64,000 nucleotides of DNA from Peromyscus leucopus (taxonomy: Eukaryota > Chordata > Mammalia > Rodentia > Cricetidae), in NCBI RefSeq assembly GCF_004664715.2, contig NC_051069.1, positions 4,252,001-4,316,000 on the forward strand, read 5' to 3'. The position numbers were made by a program, and so were the translations under genes. Numbering within the stretch: position 1 is the stretch's first letter; every line of letters starts with the position of its first letter. The notes beneath the pieces are model-generated. The model ran no database searches. It was not told the origin of the DNA and worked only from the letters and a program-made list of their open reading frames with translations. Positions 10,924-21,794 of this stretch are shown here, one piece after another.

Positions 10924-11098
10924 AGGAAGGAAAGAAGGAAGGAAGGAAGAGGGAGGAGGAGGGAGGAAGGAAGGAAGGGAGGGAGGGGGGGGGGAGGAGG
11001 AAGGAGAAGGAAGAAGAAAGGAAGGAAGGAAAGAAGGAAGGAAGGGAAGGAAGGAAGGAAGGAAGGAAGGAAGGAAGGAAGGAAGGAAGGAAGGAAGC
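10924..11098. repeat. Purine-only (GGAA)n/(GGGA)n tract
   Basis: About 175 bases on the + strand with almost no pyrimidines. GGAA units dominate, with a central G-rich part (gggaggggggggggaggagg). The mirror symmetry makes triplex formation possible. Confidence 0.95.
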
Positions 11099-11341
11099 TA
11101 AGTGACTTCACAGGAAACCATGGGTGTCACCACAGCATATACTGAACACCTGGATTTTGGCAATCAGCAAGAACTGAATCATTGCTACACAAATAAATGC
11201 AGTCCCCTTAGATTTCTCCTTACATGGGAGCCTGTGCTTTGGACATAATGATCCTATCAGTTCACAAAACAGCTCTTGATAAATGAAAACAGTAACTCTC
11301 AGAAGAGAATCTTCTTAGACGGTTTATGTAAAAAGAACTTA
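11099..11341. other. Unassigned sequence
   Basis: No feature recognised. Confidence 0.35.
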
Positions 11342-11502
11342 GGGGCTGAGGAGACAGCTCAGGAGTTAAGAGCGCTCGCTGCTCTTCCACAGGACCACAG
11401 TTTGCTTCCTAGCACCTGACAGGTGGCTCACAACCAGTGGTCACTTCATCTCCAAGAGATCATACACCCTCTTTTGGCCTCTGATGACACTGTACTCATG
11501 TG

Positions 11503-11551
<49 letters not shown>

Positions 11552-11593
11552 ACGCACACACACAAACAAAATAAAAACGTTTCTAAGAATAAA
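11342..11593 (+). mobile_element. B2/B3-type SINE with target duplication
   Basis: Head gctgaggagacagctcagga, body gtggctcacaaccagtggtc and ccctcttttggcctctgatg, tail (CA)n at 11502-11564. The flanks aaaagaacttag and aaaagagcttag form an imperfect 12-bp target duplication. Confidence 0.92.
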
Positions 11594-11643
11594 TAAAAAG
11601 AGCTTAGTGGTCTTCCAAAGTTTTCTTGTCCTTTGATGGTGTT

Positions 11644-11761
11644 GGAGAAATTTTGAAGACATTATTATTTATAAAATAAGCAATAATAGACTTGATAAAA
11701 CTAGAGAAAATTTGAGGACATTACTATTTATAAATAAGCAATAACAGATTAGATAAAACAG
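11644..11761. repeat. 59-bp diverged tandem duplication
   Basis: Two adjacent units (about 11644-11702 and 11703-11761) share the order gagaaaatttga, gacattattatttata, aataagcaataa and gataaaac, with several substitutions and a one-base indel. Confidence 0.85.
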
Positions 11762-11836
11762 AGTATGTTATATTGTACCCTTAATATGCATTTGTGGAAA
11801 GAATAAGGTCAAAGTCTGGAGGAGCTGTCATTGTTA

Positions 11837-11928
11837 TACACACACACATACACAGACACACAGGCACATATACACAGGCACATACACAGATACACACAGA
11901 CACACAGGCACATACACATACACACAGG

Positions 11929-11957
<29 letters not shown>
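11837..11957. repeat. Interrupted CA-rich array
   Basis: CA units are interrupted by regular variants such as cacaggcaca and cagatacaca, then a pure (CA)n end. The repeated caggcacat blocks suggest a short minisatellite-like higher order. Confidence 0.9.
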
Positions 11958-11960
<3 letters not shown>

Positions 11961-12874
11961 TCTATAAGCAACAAGTGGAAGCTGTACACACAAAACCCTC
12001 ACAGAAATAACAACTGCGATTGATGCCGACCATCAGACTAACACAAAATACAGGTCATAAGCTAGAGCATCCCTGCATCCCGTATTGTCCTTGGGAACAA
12101 TGTTTTAACAACAGGTATATATCAAGTGCCTGGTGTATATCTTGAGGCTACCTGGCAGCTTGACACTAAAAGTGAATAAAGGGGACATGGGCCCAGAAGG
12201 CCTTCATGAGGAGAGAGCACTAGCAGGTTATGGTGGTCCCACTGCAGTCCAGTCCAATGGCAGGGCTTGTCTTTGCAGCTGTGAGCTCAGCTGTCACCAA
12301 GATGCTATTGAGAAAAGCTGAAGACCACATTCAGCATTTGAAAATTTTCCATTACTTTTGTTTGTTTTCCAGAATGTGACATCAGCAACACTCCCTGTGC
12401 TACTTTGGTGAACATGGTAGTAGCTCCAGTGTTCTGTAGTTTTGACCCAGAAGCCCATTCCCATTTGATTCAGGCAAGCCCATCTTACCTCTTGACTCTG
12501 TCCGAGGCTGGAAGCATCAACCTTCTTCAGAGATTTCTTGGACCCTGAAAGCTGTAGGATAATCAGAAAGAAGCTTCCTGTCTCCCAAAGATCTCCAAAG
12601 TCATGTTAACAGCCCCATTTTCTACCGCTATGATATGTGGACAGCATGAAATCATTAAGGAGAAGTACCACAAAGCTACCCAGTGGTCCATCTGACCCAG
12701 TCACCTGCCAGAGCCAGCCAGGAACTCGCACACCTGGCTGTCTGGCTCTTCTCACTCCCTGTCTTCTGTTTGTCTCTGCTCAGGTGAACTAGCAAAAAAA
12801 GGAAACTGGAAGACTCAGAACTGGTCCAGGTAAGATGTAGGGAAAAGATAATCTATGCACTGAAAGACCTAAGG
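11958..12874. other. Unassigned sequence
   Basis: Over 900 bases with no repeat, exon or RNA gene recognised. Confidence 0.4.
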
Positions 12875-13058
12875 CAGTGGTTCTTACTCTGTGGGCTGCA
12901 ACCCCTTTGGGGGCTGCATATCAGATGTTTACATTACTATTCATAACAGTAGCAAAATTGCAGTTATGAAGTAGCAATGAAATAATTTTATGGGGGGGAA
13001 CACCACAACATTAGCAACTGTATTAAAGGTCACAGCATTAGGAAGTTGAGAACCACTG
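12875..13058 (+). mobile_element. Non-autonomous hAT element (URR1-like)
   Basis: It starts cagtggttcttactctgtgg and ends gagaaccactg, so the termini form a CAGTGGTT inverted repeat. The inner ttacattactattcataaca and gcaaaattgcagttatgaag match what I recall of rodent URR1, a hAT-Charlie-type element. The 8-bp flanks acctaagg (12867-12874) and agctaagg (13059-13066) match at seven of eight positions. It has no transposase. Confidence 0.9.
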
Positions 13059-13219
13059 AGCTAAGGTCTCACCCTGCTTCTGCCATCAACAGTCAGAAAA
13101 AGAACATTTGTTTTATTCCACCTGTATTGCCCTTGGTGTTCTCAGCTATCCAAAATAGAACAAGGCACATAATCTTGAAGATTCCCTAAGCAAAATGCTT
13201 TAGCATTTAAAATCTTGGC

Positions 13220-13940
13220 TTGGATGGCCAGGTTAGTAATGTGCTTGTCACATAACCATGAAGATCCAACTCCAATAACCAGAAGCCATGTGTCTTAGTG
13301 GCTTTTGTATGGCAGTGAAGAGATACTACAACAAAAGCAACTTATAAAATAAATCATTTAATTGGGCACTTGCTTACAGTTTCATAGAGTTGGTCGATGA
13401 ACATCATAGAGAACGTGTCAGCAGGCAGGCAGCCATGTTGCTGGAGCAGTAGTTGAGGCAACAACCACAAGTCAGAGATAACTGGGAATGGTGTGGGCTT
13501 TTGAAACCTCAAAGCCAATGACATGCCTCCTTCAACAAGGCCACACCTCCTAATCCTTCCCAAACAGTTCCACCAACTGGGGACTAAGCATTCAAACATA
13601 TGAGCCGATGGGGCCTATTCTCATTCAGACCACCACACCATGTTTTGTTCCTTTTTAAAGTGACAAATACATCTGTAATCCCAGTGCTGGGAAGGTAGAG
13701 TCAAGAGGGAGGATCCCTGGGGTTCCATCACTAGTAAGTACAGCGTAGCTGAATCAAAGTGCTTCGGGTTCTGTGAGAGTCCCTGTCTCAAAACAATGAG
13801 ATGGAGCACAATCTAGGAAGACACCCAATGTGGTCTTCTAGTGGACTGCTTGACTCCACATGCACAGACATACATGTCAACATTTATGTGCACACCTATA
13901 CACTCATGCAAATGAACATGTACACATATATACTCACAAA
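13220..13940 (+). mobile_element. B4-type SINE split by a MaLR LTR
   Basis: The left part, 13220-13290, has ggttagtaatgtgcttgtca and ataaccagaagccatg. The right part, 13638-13940, continues with catctgtaatcccagtgctg, gaggatccctggggttccat and gagagtccctgtctcaaaac, and ends in a CA-rich tail. Confidence 0.8.
13291..13637 (-). mobile_element. ERVL-MaLR solo LTR (MT family) with 5-bp TSD
   Basis: Read on the + strand it begins tgtcttagtggcttttgtat and ends ttcagaccaccaca, the reverse complement of MT-family ends. It includes cttttgaaacctcaaagcca and ccacctcctaatccttccca. The flanks ccatg at 13286-13290 and 13638-13642 are the exact 5-bp duplication typical of ERVL/MaLR. Confidence 0.93.
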
Positions 13941-14807
13941 TCCTACAAGGTATGATGTGTTTACTGTGTGCCAACTTCACTTGAGTGACAGTATCTCATT
14001 CTACTCCAACCTGACTTACTGAGCTTGTCTCTGTTAGGCGTGTAAGAAAACTCAAGTGAAGATCAAGGAAGGGAGGCACTATGGTTTCCCTTGTGTGCCA
14101 CAATAGAGCAAGAACTTTGAACTCTTTGTACCAGCAGCATTTGATCTTAAAAGAAAGTCACACCCACCTCAGGAAACCCTCTGAAGACACCTCTAAATGT
14201 CCTTTCTAGAACCTTCTCTGTTCCTGTCCATCAGTGTTCCACACCCAGTCCTACAGGATTGATGGCAAGCGTCCACACAACACAAAGAACACAGGGTTTC
14301 ATCTGGACAGCGCATTGTGCAAGCAAGGCTCTGTGGAGTCCAGGCGTCTGTGACTCACCCATCAGCTCTGGAATTCAGCATTTACTGATCTCCTGACAGG
14401 AATAGGCAATGGCTTCACAGAAAATGCAAAGCTCTGAACCTTTGCCAGACTCCCAAACCCAAGTGAAGCCCAACGGTTTGCACGGAGAATGGGCAATAAC
14501 TTTGCTCATCTGGCTCCTGAAAAGTCGAAGATGTCTCTCCTTCCAGCCAAACATGGGCCTACCGAGGAAGGGCTGCTGGAGACAGATTTCTGATCTCATA
14601 GCCTTGAGATTTTTATCTAGCATGGTTAAGCCTGAGACAGTCCATTTAGTGAAAAGGCAGGAAGGGAAATCTGATTTAAAAAAAACCTCTTCCATTACTG
14701 CTAAGGCAGAGGTTTCGGGAGGCAGAGTGATGGGGAGGAAGGAGGGTGAGCATATGCACTGGTTTTAGTGGGAGACTAACTGGCCTCTCCACTCCTCCCT
14801 TTATTAA
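13941..14807. other. Unassigned sequence with a 119-codon open frame
   Basis: No repeat recognised. A + strand frame at 14409-14768 and an overlapping minus frame at 14375-14695 are open, but neither translation resembles a known family. Confidence 0.4.
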
Positions 14808-14965
14808 CTAGGTGACCAGAGGCAGTTTGCTTAGCTGCTCTGAGCCCTAGTTTCCTCATCCACAAATGAGGATAATATTATTTACCACCTAGGCTCATTG
14901 TGAGGACTAAGTGAGTTAATTAGGAATATATCTGGCCACACATAGTGAGGACCCGATATGGTGGC
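14808..14965 (+). mobile_element. MIR SINE
   Basis: Good match in order: gctctgagccctagtttcct, catccacaaatgaggataat, aggctcattgtgaggactaa, gtgagttaat and tctggccacacatagt. Confidence 0.85.
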
Positions 14966-15251
14966 CATCCCCACACTCCAGAAGTTTGGGGAATTCATAG
15001 TCAAAAGAGACTTACAAAATTGAGTTCAGACATCGGATATTATAGCTTAAAGGTGAGACCCAGGAAATTAAAATCTAAAATCATATAATTAGATAATGAA
15101 TGAATTTCATTCTAGTCCATTCTGTATGTAGCCACTTGGGCACTGTGTAATCTGGCATTCAAAGATGCACTTACATACCCACCAATCAGAACAAAATATA
15201 GATATGAAGAGTCCTGCATCCACATAAGACCCTGTCAAGAACTGCTAAGGA
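14966..15251. other. Unassigned sequence
   Basis: No feature recognised. Confidence 0.35.
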
Positions 15252-15518
15252 CTTGACTCAGGAGATGGCTCAGTCATTAAGGTGCTTGCCTGCTGAGCAT
15301 AAAAATCTGAGTTATTTCCACAGCACCCATGAAAAAGCCAGGTGCAGTGGTGCACACATGGGATCCCAGAACTGGGAGAAAGAGAGAGACAAAAGGATCC
15401 TGAGGGTTCCCTGGGCAGACAGACCAGCCTGTCTCAAAAAATAAAGGTCAATAGTGACTATGGAACAACAGGTAAGGCCTCTACCTGTATGTACACACAT
15501 GCACATGCACGTATGTAT

Positions 15519-15562
<44 letters not shown>

Positions 15563-15600
15563 GAGAAGAGAAAAAAAAGAGAAAAGAAGAGAAGAACTAT
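15252..15600 (+). mobile_element. B4-type SINE with (CA)n tail
   Basis: Head tcaggagatggctcagtcat, then aaagccaggtgcagtggtgc, agaccagcctgtctcaaaaa and a tail of (CA)n at 15520-15559 followed by AAGAG repeats. Confidence 0.85.
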
Positions 15601-15837
15601 GAAGAGTTTCTTTTAAAGCCTCAGGCATCAACAACAGGCATTAGGGACTTGATGTGTGTAGTGCTTGTTCTGGTTGGTTTTACTAACACAGATGAAGAGT
15701 CACCTGAGTACGGAGTCACAAGTAGAAGACTGCCCAGGTCAACTTTGGCCTGTGAGCATGTCTGTGGGCAATTTCCTTAATTGCTAACTAATGTAGGAGG
15801 GTCCATCCCACTGTGAGCTGTACTATCCCTAGGTAGG
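15601..15837. other. Unassigned sequence
   Basis: No feature recognised. Confidence 0.35.
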
Positions 15838-16078
15838 TGGGTAGAGAAATAGCTCAGTGGTTACATGGTTGGTCTTTCCAGAACACCTGGGCTCAATTCC
15901 CAGCACACCCACATGGTGGCTAACAACCATCTCTAGTTCCAGATCAAGAGGATCCAGTGCTTTCTTCTGGCCTCTACAGGCACCAGGCACACACAAGGCA
16001 CACAGACTTAAATGCAGGCAAAATGCCCATAGCCATAAAATAAAATTAAATCTTTTGAAAGAGAGAGAGAGATAGAAA
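15838..16078 (+). mobile_element. B3-type SINE
   Basis: Near-complete: agaaatagctcagtggttac, ctgggctcaattcccagcac, gtggctaacaaccatctcta, ttcttctggcctctacaggc and a tail aaaataaaattaaatc. Confidence 0.93.
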
Positions 16079-16621
16079 GACTCAAAGAGCTCTCTGTGTC
16101 CCTAGAGGTGATTCTTAGCTTCTGCTCCACCTGTCTTCCCATCACTCATCTCCCACGGCAACTGCAATCCAGCAGCCTGCCCAACAAGCCATCCTCTAGA
16201 CTGAAGTTGTAGACTAAGGTCACCTTCCTCCTAAGGGAGAGCCGCAACCATCCTGCAGGGCACCATGCCCCCTAGCTTAGAATTCTTAGGGTCGTCTTCA
16301 GATGGACCGTTTGGACCTTTACTAATATCTGCTCTGTAGACCGAATGCTGAAATGAACAAGAGCTCTCAGCTGCATCTTTAACTGGCCTTTCCACTTTGG
16401 TGCTGACACCGGGCCCTCCTCCCCAGAGACCTCTACTAGAAGTTGGTTTTTCTTTTCTACCCATAAACTGCTTGGTCTTAGGGTGTGTGGCGGTCTTCTC
16501 AGTTCACTATGGCTTCCTTCAGCTACCACACCACCTAATGCAAAATTGTTATTTTCTTTTCAGTGCTAAACCACAGAAATCTATTGCCTCCAAATTACTT
16601 TGCAAATAAATTAGTTACTGG
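16079..16621. other. Unassigned sequence
   Basis: Short overlapping frames occur on both strands, but none is recognisable. No repeat seen. Confidence 0.4.
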
Positions 16622-16762
16622 CTAAGTGTTGTGGTCCACACCTTTAATCCCAGCACTTGGGAGGCAGAGGCAGGTGGATTTTTGTGAATTAGAGTCCAGA
16701 TTGGTCGAGTTATTTCCAAGCTATTCAGGGCTACATAGTGAGACCCTGTCTCAAAACAATTG
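16622..16762 (+). mobile_element. B1 SINE
   Basis: Sequence cacctttaatcccagcactt, gggaggcagaggcaggtgga and gtgagaccctgtctcaaaac: a full-length B1 with moderate divergence. Confidence 0.95.
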
Positions 16763-16779
16763 CAGTTAATTAATTCTAA

Positions 16780-17645
16780 CTGATAAAAATGATGTATGGT
16801 CTATATTATAAAGTTTTAAAATATGTACATATAATAGAATGATTGAAGTAAGTCAATTAACATGTAGAATCTTATATGTTTTTGCAGTGAACATAATTAA
16901 AATCTTCTGTCAGCCATTTCCCAGAATATAACACATCACTGTTAACTATAATCATCATGTTGCAGAATGGTTCTCTTCAACTTATTAGATGTTGGGTCCT
17001 TTGGTCAACATCATCTGTCCATTCCCTGTGGTGGTATTGTGGTTCCCCAAAATATTGTATACCCTAATAAACTTATCTGGGGTCAGAGACAGAACAGCCA
17101 CTAGATACAAAGGCTAGAAAATGGTGGCATTCACACCTTTAATCCTAACACTCCAGAGGTAGAAATCCCTCTGGATCTCTGTGAGTTCAAGGCCACATTG
17201 GAAACAGCCAGGCATGGTGACACACGCCGTTAATCCCAGAAAGCCTTTAATCCCAGGGAGTGGTGGTAGAAAACAGAAAGGTATATAAGGTGTGAGGACC
17301 AGAAATTAGAAGCATTTGGCTGGGTAAGCTTTTAGCTGGTTAAGCTTCAGGCTTTCGAGCAGCAGTTCAGCTGAGACCCATTGGGATGAGGACACAGAAG
17401 CATCCAGTCTGAGGAAACAAGACCAGCTGAGAAGTTGGTCAGGTGAGGTTAGCTGTGGCTTGTTCTGTCTCTCTGGTCTTCCAGTGTTCACCCCAATAAC
17501 TGGCCTCAGGTTTGATTTTATTAATAAGACTCTTTAAGATCCCTGCTACAATTCCCCTTCCACTTCAGAGCCTATCACCACATTTCTCCTCTTTACTGAG
17601 TACATCCTTTAGATTCCTCTTATAGATGAGATCATGTGGTGTTGT
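16780..17645 (+). mobile_element. Old L1 3' remnant split by an LTR
   Basis: The left part (16780-17026) has ctataatcatcatgttgcag, aatggttctcttcaacttat and cctttggtcaacatc. The right part (17551-17645) has ttcctcttatagatgagatc and atgtggtgttgt. Together these follow the untranslated 3' end of ancient mammalian L1/HAL1-type elements as I recall it. Orientation is tentative. Confidence 0.6.
17027..17550 (+). mobile_element. Solo LTR of the five-copy family, copy 2 (reference copy)
   Basis: TG...CA ends (tgtggtggtattgtggttcc to atccctgctaca) and a perfect 6-bp duplication attccc (17021-17026 and 17551-17556). Inside are B1-like modules near 17125-17200 and 17207-17240, a TATA-like ggtatataaggtgtgagg near 17280, and an A/T-rich attttattaataagact near the right end. 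A 6-bp duplication fits class II (ERVK-like) integrases rather than MaLR. Confidence 0.92.
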
Positions 17646-17657
17646 AAACATATACTA

Positions 17658-17850
17658 TATGGGGCTGTGGAGATGGCTCAGTGGTTTAGAGAAAGTTCTG
17701 CTCTCCCAGGGGACCTGAATTTGGTTCCCAGCACTTGCATCATGGAGCACAATTGCCTGGTAACTCCAGCCCTAGGGGAGCTGACAGCCTCTTCTGTCCT
17801 CTGTGGTACCTGCACACATATTACACACATGACCTCATTGATAAATATTG
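17658..17850 (+). mobile_element. B2/B3-type SINE
   Basis: Head gctgtggagatggctcagtg, then ggacctgaatttggttccca, aactccagccctaggggagc and ctcttctgtcctctgtggta. Confidence 0.92.
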
Positions 17851-18160
17851 CACATAGCATACAACTGCATAATATTTACCATTAAATACAGTTTTAAAAT
17901 TAATAATTTATTCTGTATTAAAATAAAATTGTGAAGCACAATAAATTTCACATTAATATCATTCAGAGTTAGTCAAAGAAAAGAAATAATTAATATATAG
18001 ATGAAATAAAATAAAAAATGAATATAATGGAAGTAGGACACAGATCATAACAACAAACCCAAATTTTATTATTTAAGAAGTTGTTAAAGTCTTAAAGCAT
18101 TTTAAAACTTATAAGACTGTTAGAATTTATAAAAAGAAAGAGTTGGATTTTTTTTTCTTT
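17851..18160. other. Unassigned AT-rich sequence
   Basis: Very AT-rich; no diagnostic motif. Confidence 0.35.
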
Positions 18161-18310
18161 TTGCTGGGTGGTGGTGGCTCATGCCTTTAATCCTAGCACT
18201 TGGGAGGCAGAGGCAGGCAGATCTCTATAACTTTGAGAATAGCCTGGTCTACAAAGCAAGTTCCAGGAAAGCCAGAGTTGTTAGACAGAGAAACCTTGTC
18301 TCAAAAAAAG
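18161..18310 (+). mobile_element. B1 SINE
   Basis: Sequence gctgggtggtggtggctcat, gcctttaatcctagcacttg and gagaaaccttgtctcaaaaa. Confidence 0.95.
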
Positions 18311-18339
18311 GAGAAAGAGATTTTTCAAGACTTGTTTTT

Positions 18340-18541
18340 AAAATTTTCAAATATGTGTATGTGAAGTGTCTGTGTATGGGTACTGGCACTCATGAGGCCC
18401 AAGGAGGATGTGAGAACTCTTGGAGTTGGAGTTATAGGTGGTTGCAGGCCACCTAATGTTGGTGCTGAAAATTGAATTTGGGTCCTCTATAAGAAAGATC
18501 ATTGAGTGCTTTTAACTGCTGAGAGATTTCTTCAGGCTCCC
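18340..18541 (-). mobile_element. B3-type SINE
   Basis: Reverse B3: ttggagttggagttataggt, ggtggttgcaggccacctaa, tttgggtcctctataagaaa, and a head end in cttttaactgctgagagatt. Confidence 0.85.
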
Positions 18542-18575
18542 AGTGACATTATTTATAAAAATAGAAAAATAGTAC

Positions 18576-18981
18576 TGTCTTAGTCAGTGTTCTATTACTA
18601 TAAGGAGACACCATGACCATGGCAACTTTTATAAAAGAAAGTATTTAATTGGGATATGCTTACATTTCCAGAGGTTTAGTCCATCACGCATTGTCCGCAT
18701 GGGGCAGGGAAACATGGCAGTATGCAGGCAGACATAGTGACGGAGAGGAAGCTGAGAGTTCTAGTCTGGATCCACAGACAACAGGAAGAGAGAGACACTG
18801 GACCTGGCTTGAGCATTTGAAACCTCAAAACCCACATCTAGTGACACACTTCCTCTAACAATGTCACACACCCCTAATAAGGACACACCCCCTAATCCCC
18901 ATCAAGTAGCTCCACTCTCTAATGACCACACATTTAAATATATGAGCCTATGGGGGGGCTATTCCTATTCAAACCACCACA
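18576..18981 (-). mobile_element. ERVL-MaLR solo LTR (MT family)
   Basis: It begins tgtcttagtcagtgttctat and ends ttcaaaccaccaca on the + strand, with aaacctcaaaacccacatct and acatttaaatatatgagcct inside. The flanks agtac and agtag form a 5-bp duplication with one mismatch. It is the same subfamily as 13291-13637 but less diverged at its ends. Confidence 0.92.
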
Positions 18982-19019
18982 AGTAGTAAAATTCATATAA
19001 AATCACACACATAGAGAGA

Positions 19020-20781
19020 AAATCTTGAATACAATAGCAATAATACTTTTAAAATATAACATTGGGAGTATCACTTTTTCTGATTTAAAATTATATGGTA
19101 CTTTCACAAAAAAATAAAATAAAATAGAAACATAGATGCACAGAATAGAACAGAGAGCCTAAAAACAAATCTGAACCCACATGGTGAACTACTGTTTTTA
19201 AGGGGCCCCAAAGAGATTTCACATAGGGAAAACCATGATGATTAGAAGGGCTGGGAAAACTGGATACTCACACACAAAGAAGGTAACTGCATTTGTATTC
19301 AGGGGAAAAATCAAAATGGATTAAAAGGCAGAAATATAAGACTTAAACCTGTAAGACTTCCATGAAAGAACATGGTAGAAGTTCCATGACACTGGCCTTG
19401 AAAAATTTTGGGTAGGGGTGGGGGAATGGGGGAGAGTAAAGCCAAAATCTCAGTCAACAAAAGCAAAACTAAGAAAATGTGACCATAGCATACTAAGAAG
19501 ATGCTGTACAGCAAAAGAAACACCACAGAGAAAAGAGGACACGCAGATTGGTTGAAAATACATGTAAAGTACATATCTCAGGAGGGGTAAATTACCCATA
19601 TTTTATAGGAAAATCTTATAATTCAACAGCAAAAAAAAATTAAAAATCAAAATTTACCTGATCAAAAAGGGGTCAAAATAGAGACTAGATGAGAGAGTGT
19701 TCAACATCACTAATCATCAATCATGTAGAAACCATCCTGAGATAATGTTATAGCCATTAGAATGGCTATTATAACAACTACAAGCACATAAATACATTGA
19801 TGGATACTTAAAGAAGAGAGCAGAATTATAGATTTGTGCATTCATCAAGGGAAATAGTACAAGTGTTCCTAAAGAAAACAGAAATGCAATGGCTACATCA
19901 CGCAGACATCCTCCTCTTTATTAAAGAACCCAATATTCAACTTCTCTGCAACATCATTTGCAATAGCCAAGATGTAAACACAGCCTGAACATTCATCCAG
20001 AGACAAACAGGTATGGGAAATGTGGCATAGGTATATATTCAACCTTATTGTATTATTCAACCTTAAACATGAAGGACATCTTGCAATCTTTCACAATTTA
20101 GAAGACATTTTGCTATGTGAAATAAGCCAGAGATAGAAAGAAAATATTGCACGATCTTATACATAGGGGAAGTCTAAAGAAGAAAAATAAAAGGGACATG
20201 TCTTCAGAGAGGGGTGAGGAATATTGCAATATTGCACAGTCATAGTGTGCTTGCCCTAAAGAGGGCATTTATACCAACCCCTGTAAGGCTCAGGGCACAT
20301 CTCAGAATAGGGAGGTAGGGAGAATGTAAGAGTCAGGACATAAGGAGAAGCACTGTGAAATGCTCTTCTGGACATGACATTGCCAACACATTCAAGATCT
20401 AATGGTATCAGCTGCTGTTGACTATGGACCTATACAAGACTGGCCTTGTCAACTGTCAATCATGGATTGGCCCAATTCCTCCCTGATGAACTACTGGCTA
20501 TCAGAAAATTCTAGGGTAAGGGCGGATACTGTCTTCAGTTGTGTACCCACTTACAAACCCACCATGCTCCAATGGAGAGTTCCAAACCCCTAGCTACTCT
20601 AGTTAAACTCAGTGGGTCACAAAACAAAACAGACATGAATGTGGGAGAGGGGTTCGGAGGGATGACAGAGAATGGATGAGTGGGAGGGGGATAAGAGAGT
20701 GGGTGACAATAATCAAAATATCTTGTATAGATTATGAAATTGTCAAAGAATGAATTTCATAAAAGATAAAAAAAAGAAAAT
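19020..20781 (+). mobile_element. L1 LINE, ORF2 3' part and 3' UTR, decayed
   Basis: The order of L1 ORF2-end motifs is intact: agaatagaacagagagccta, aaaactggatactcacacac, ctgtacagcaaaagaaacac, ccattagaatggctattata, gcaatagccaagatgtaaac and gtgaaataagccagagatag. The rodent-type 3' UTR follows, with ctggacatgacattgccaac, ctcagtgggtcacaaaac and a run to an A-rich tail near 20760-20781. Frameshifts and stops are frequent, so no protein is made. Confidence 0.88.
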
Positions 20782-21005
20782 AAGACTGCCTTAACCTTGA
20801 TACCAAGCCCAACAAGGGCAACTCCAGAGAAGGAAATTCCATGGCATCTCATTCATAAACATTGATGCACTGAGCAAAAGTTCTGAAGAAAATCAGCCAA
20901 CCAAATCTAGAAATCCATCGAAACCAGAACATCGTGACTGAGTAAAATTGCTTTCATCAAGGCAAAACTGATTTACATGAAAGAAAGCATCAACTTTATG
21001 TAATC
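20782..21005 (+). mobile_element. L1 ORF2 reverse-transcriptase fragment
   Basis: The motifs ttgataccaagcccaacaag, attcataaacattgatgcac and aaatcagccaaccaaatcta lie in the order of the L1 RT domain, upstream of the part kept at 19020-20781. It must therefore be a separate or rearranged L1 piece. Confidence 0.65.
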
Positions 21006-21794
21006 ACAGATTAAGGGAGGTAAACATATGCTTGTCCCACAGTGGAAGAAGAGGCAATATTCTATGGGACTCAACATTTATCCATGAATGAAGACATAAG
21101 CCAGACATTAGGAGCCCTGGTGAATTATTGATACCATAGCCAAGTCTGATGGTGGTTGACTGGCATACATTGGCTTCACGTAGGCTTGCTCTCAAGTTCC
21201 AGGTCAGATTTAAGACTGTACATATTTGGACTGCTAAGCTATTCTAGGCATGTTTCCTGGAGGCAGCAGAAGCAACAGAAAAGACAGTAGAAACTTGGGG
21301 CATTGCCTATAGCCAAAGCTTGGACCTGGCATATAGTTGTTCCATGGGCATCATATATTATTGAGTGTTGTCTCCAACCAGACTCAATGTTGATGAGGTG
21401 GGGAAAGCTTGGCATGTCAAGGGAGAAGGATTGCAGTGTCATGGGACAAAAGGCATGGTTACAGAACAGGTGAGAAGTTAGGGGTGAAATATAACTTATC
21501 CATTAGAGACTGAAGGGAACTCACTGTAAATGACTCAGGGATGATGAAAAACCTGCAAAGGCCTACAGCAAATAACATGAAAAATGTGACATGATACTAG
21601 AGTGGCTTATGCTTGTGGTTCAGGAGAAAATAAAGGTGTCTCCACTGCCACTCAGGTTTTAAATTAACTTATTTTAAATGTATATTTAAATATCTAAAAA
21701 TAGAACATTCCCAAACTGGGGTTTTTAGTTCATTAAATCTCTTAGTTAAAACACAAGGCATTTGTGACATTTTGTACATTCATCTATTACTTTG
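21006..21794. other. Unassigned sequence
   Basis: No motif identified; some of it may be L1-derived beyond recognition. Confidence 0.4.

Noticed and set aside
14375..14768. Overlapping 106- and 119-codon frames
   Set aside because: Both strands are open in the same stretch, neither is recognisable, and no splice sites support an exon.
17027..17550. MaLR assignment for the five-copy LTR family
   Set aside because: The duplications are about 6 bp and the internal sequence lacks MT/ORR1 blocks, unlike the MaLR LTRs at 13291 and 18576.
19020..20781. Active LINE-1
   Set aside because: The ORF2 part is riddled with stops and indels, and ORF1 and the 5' region are absent.
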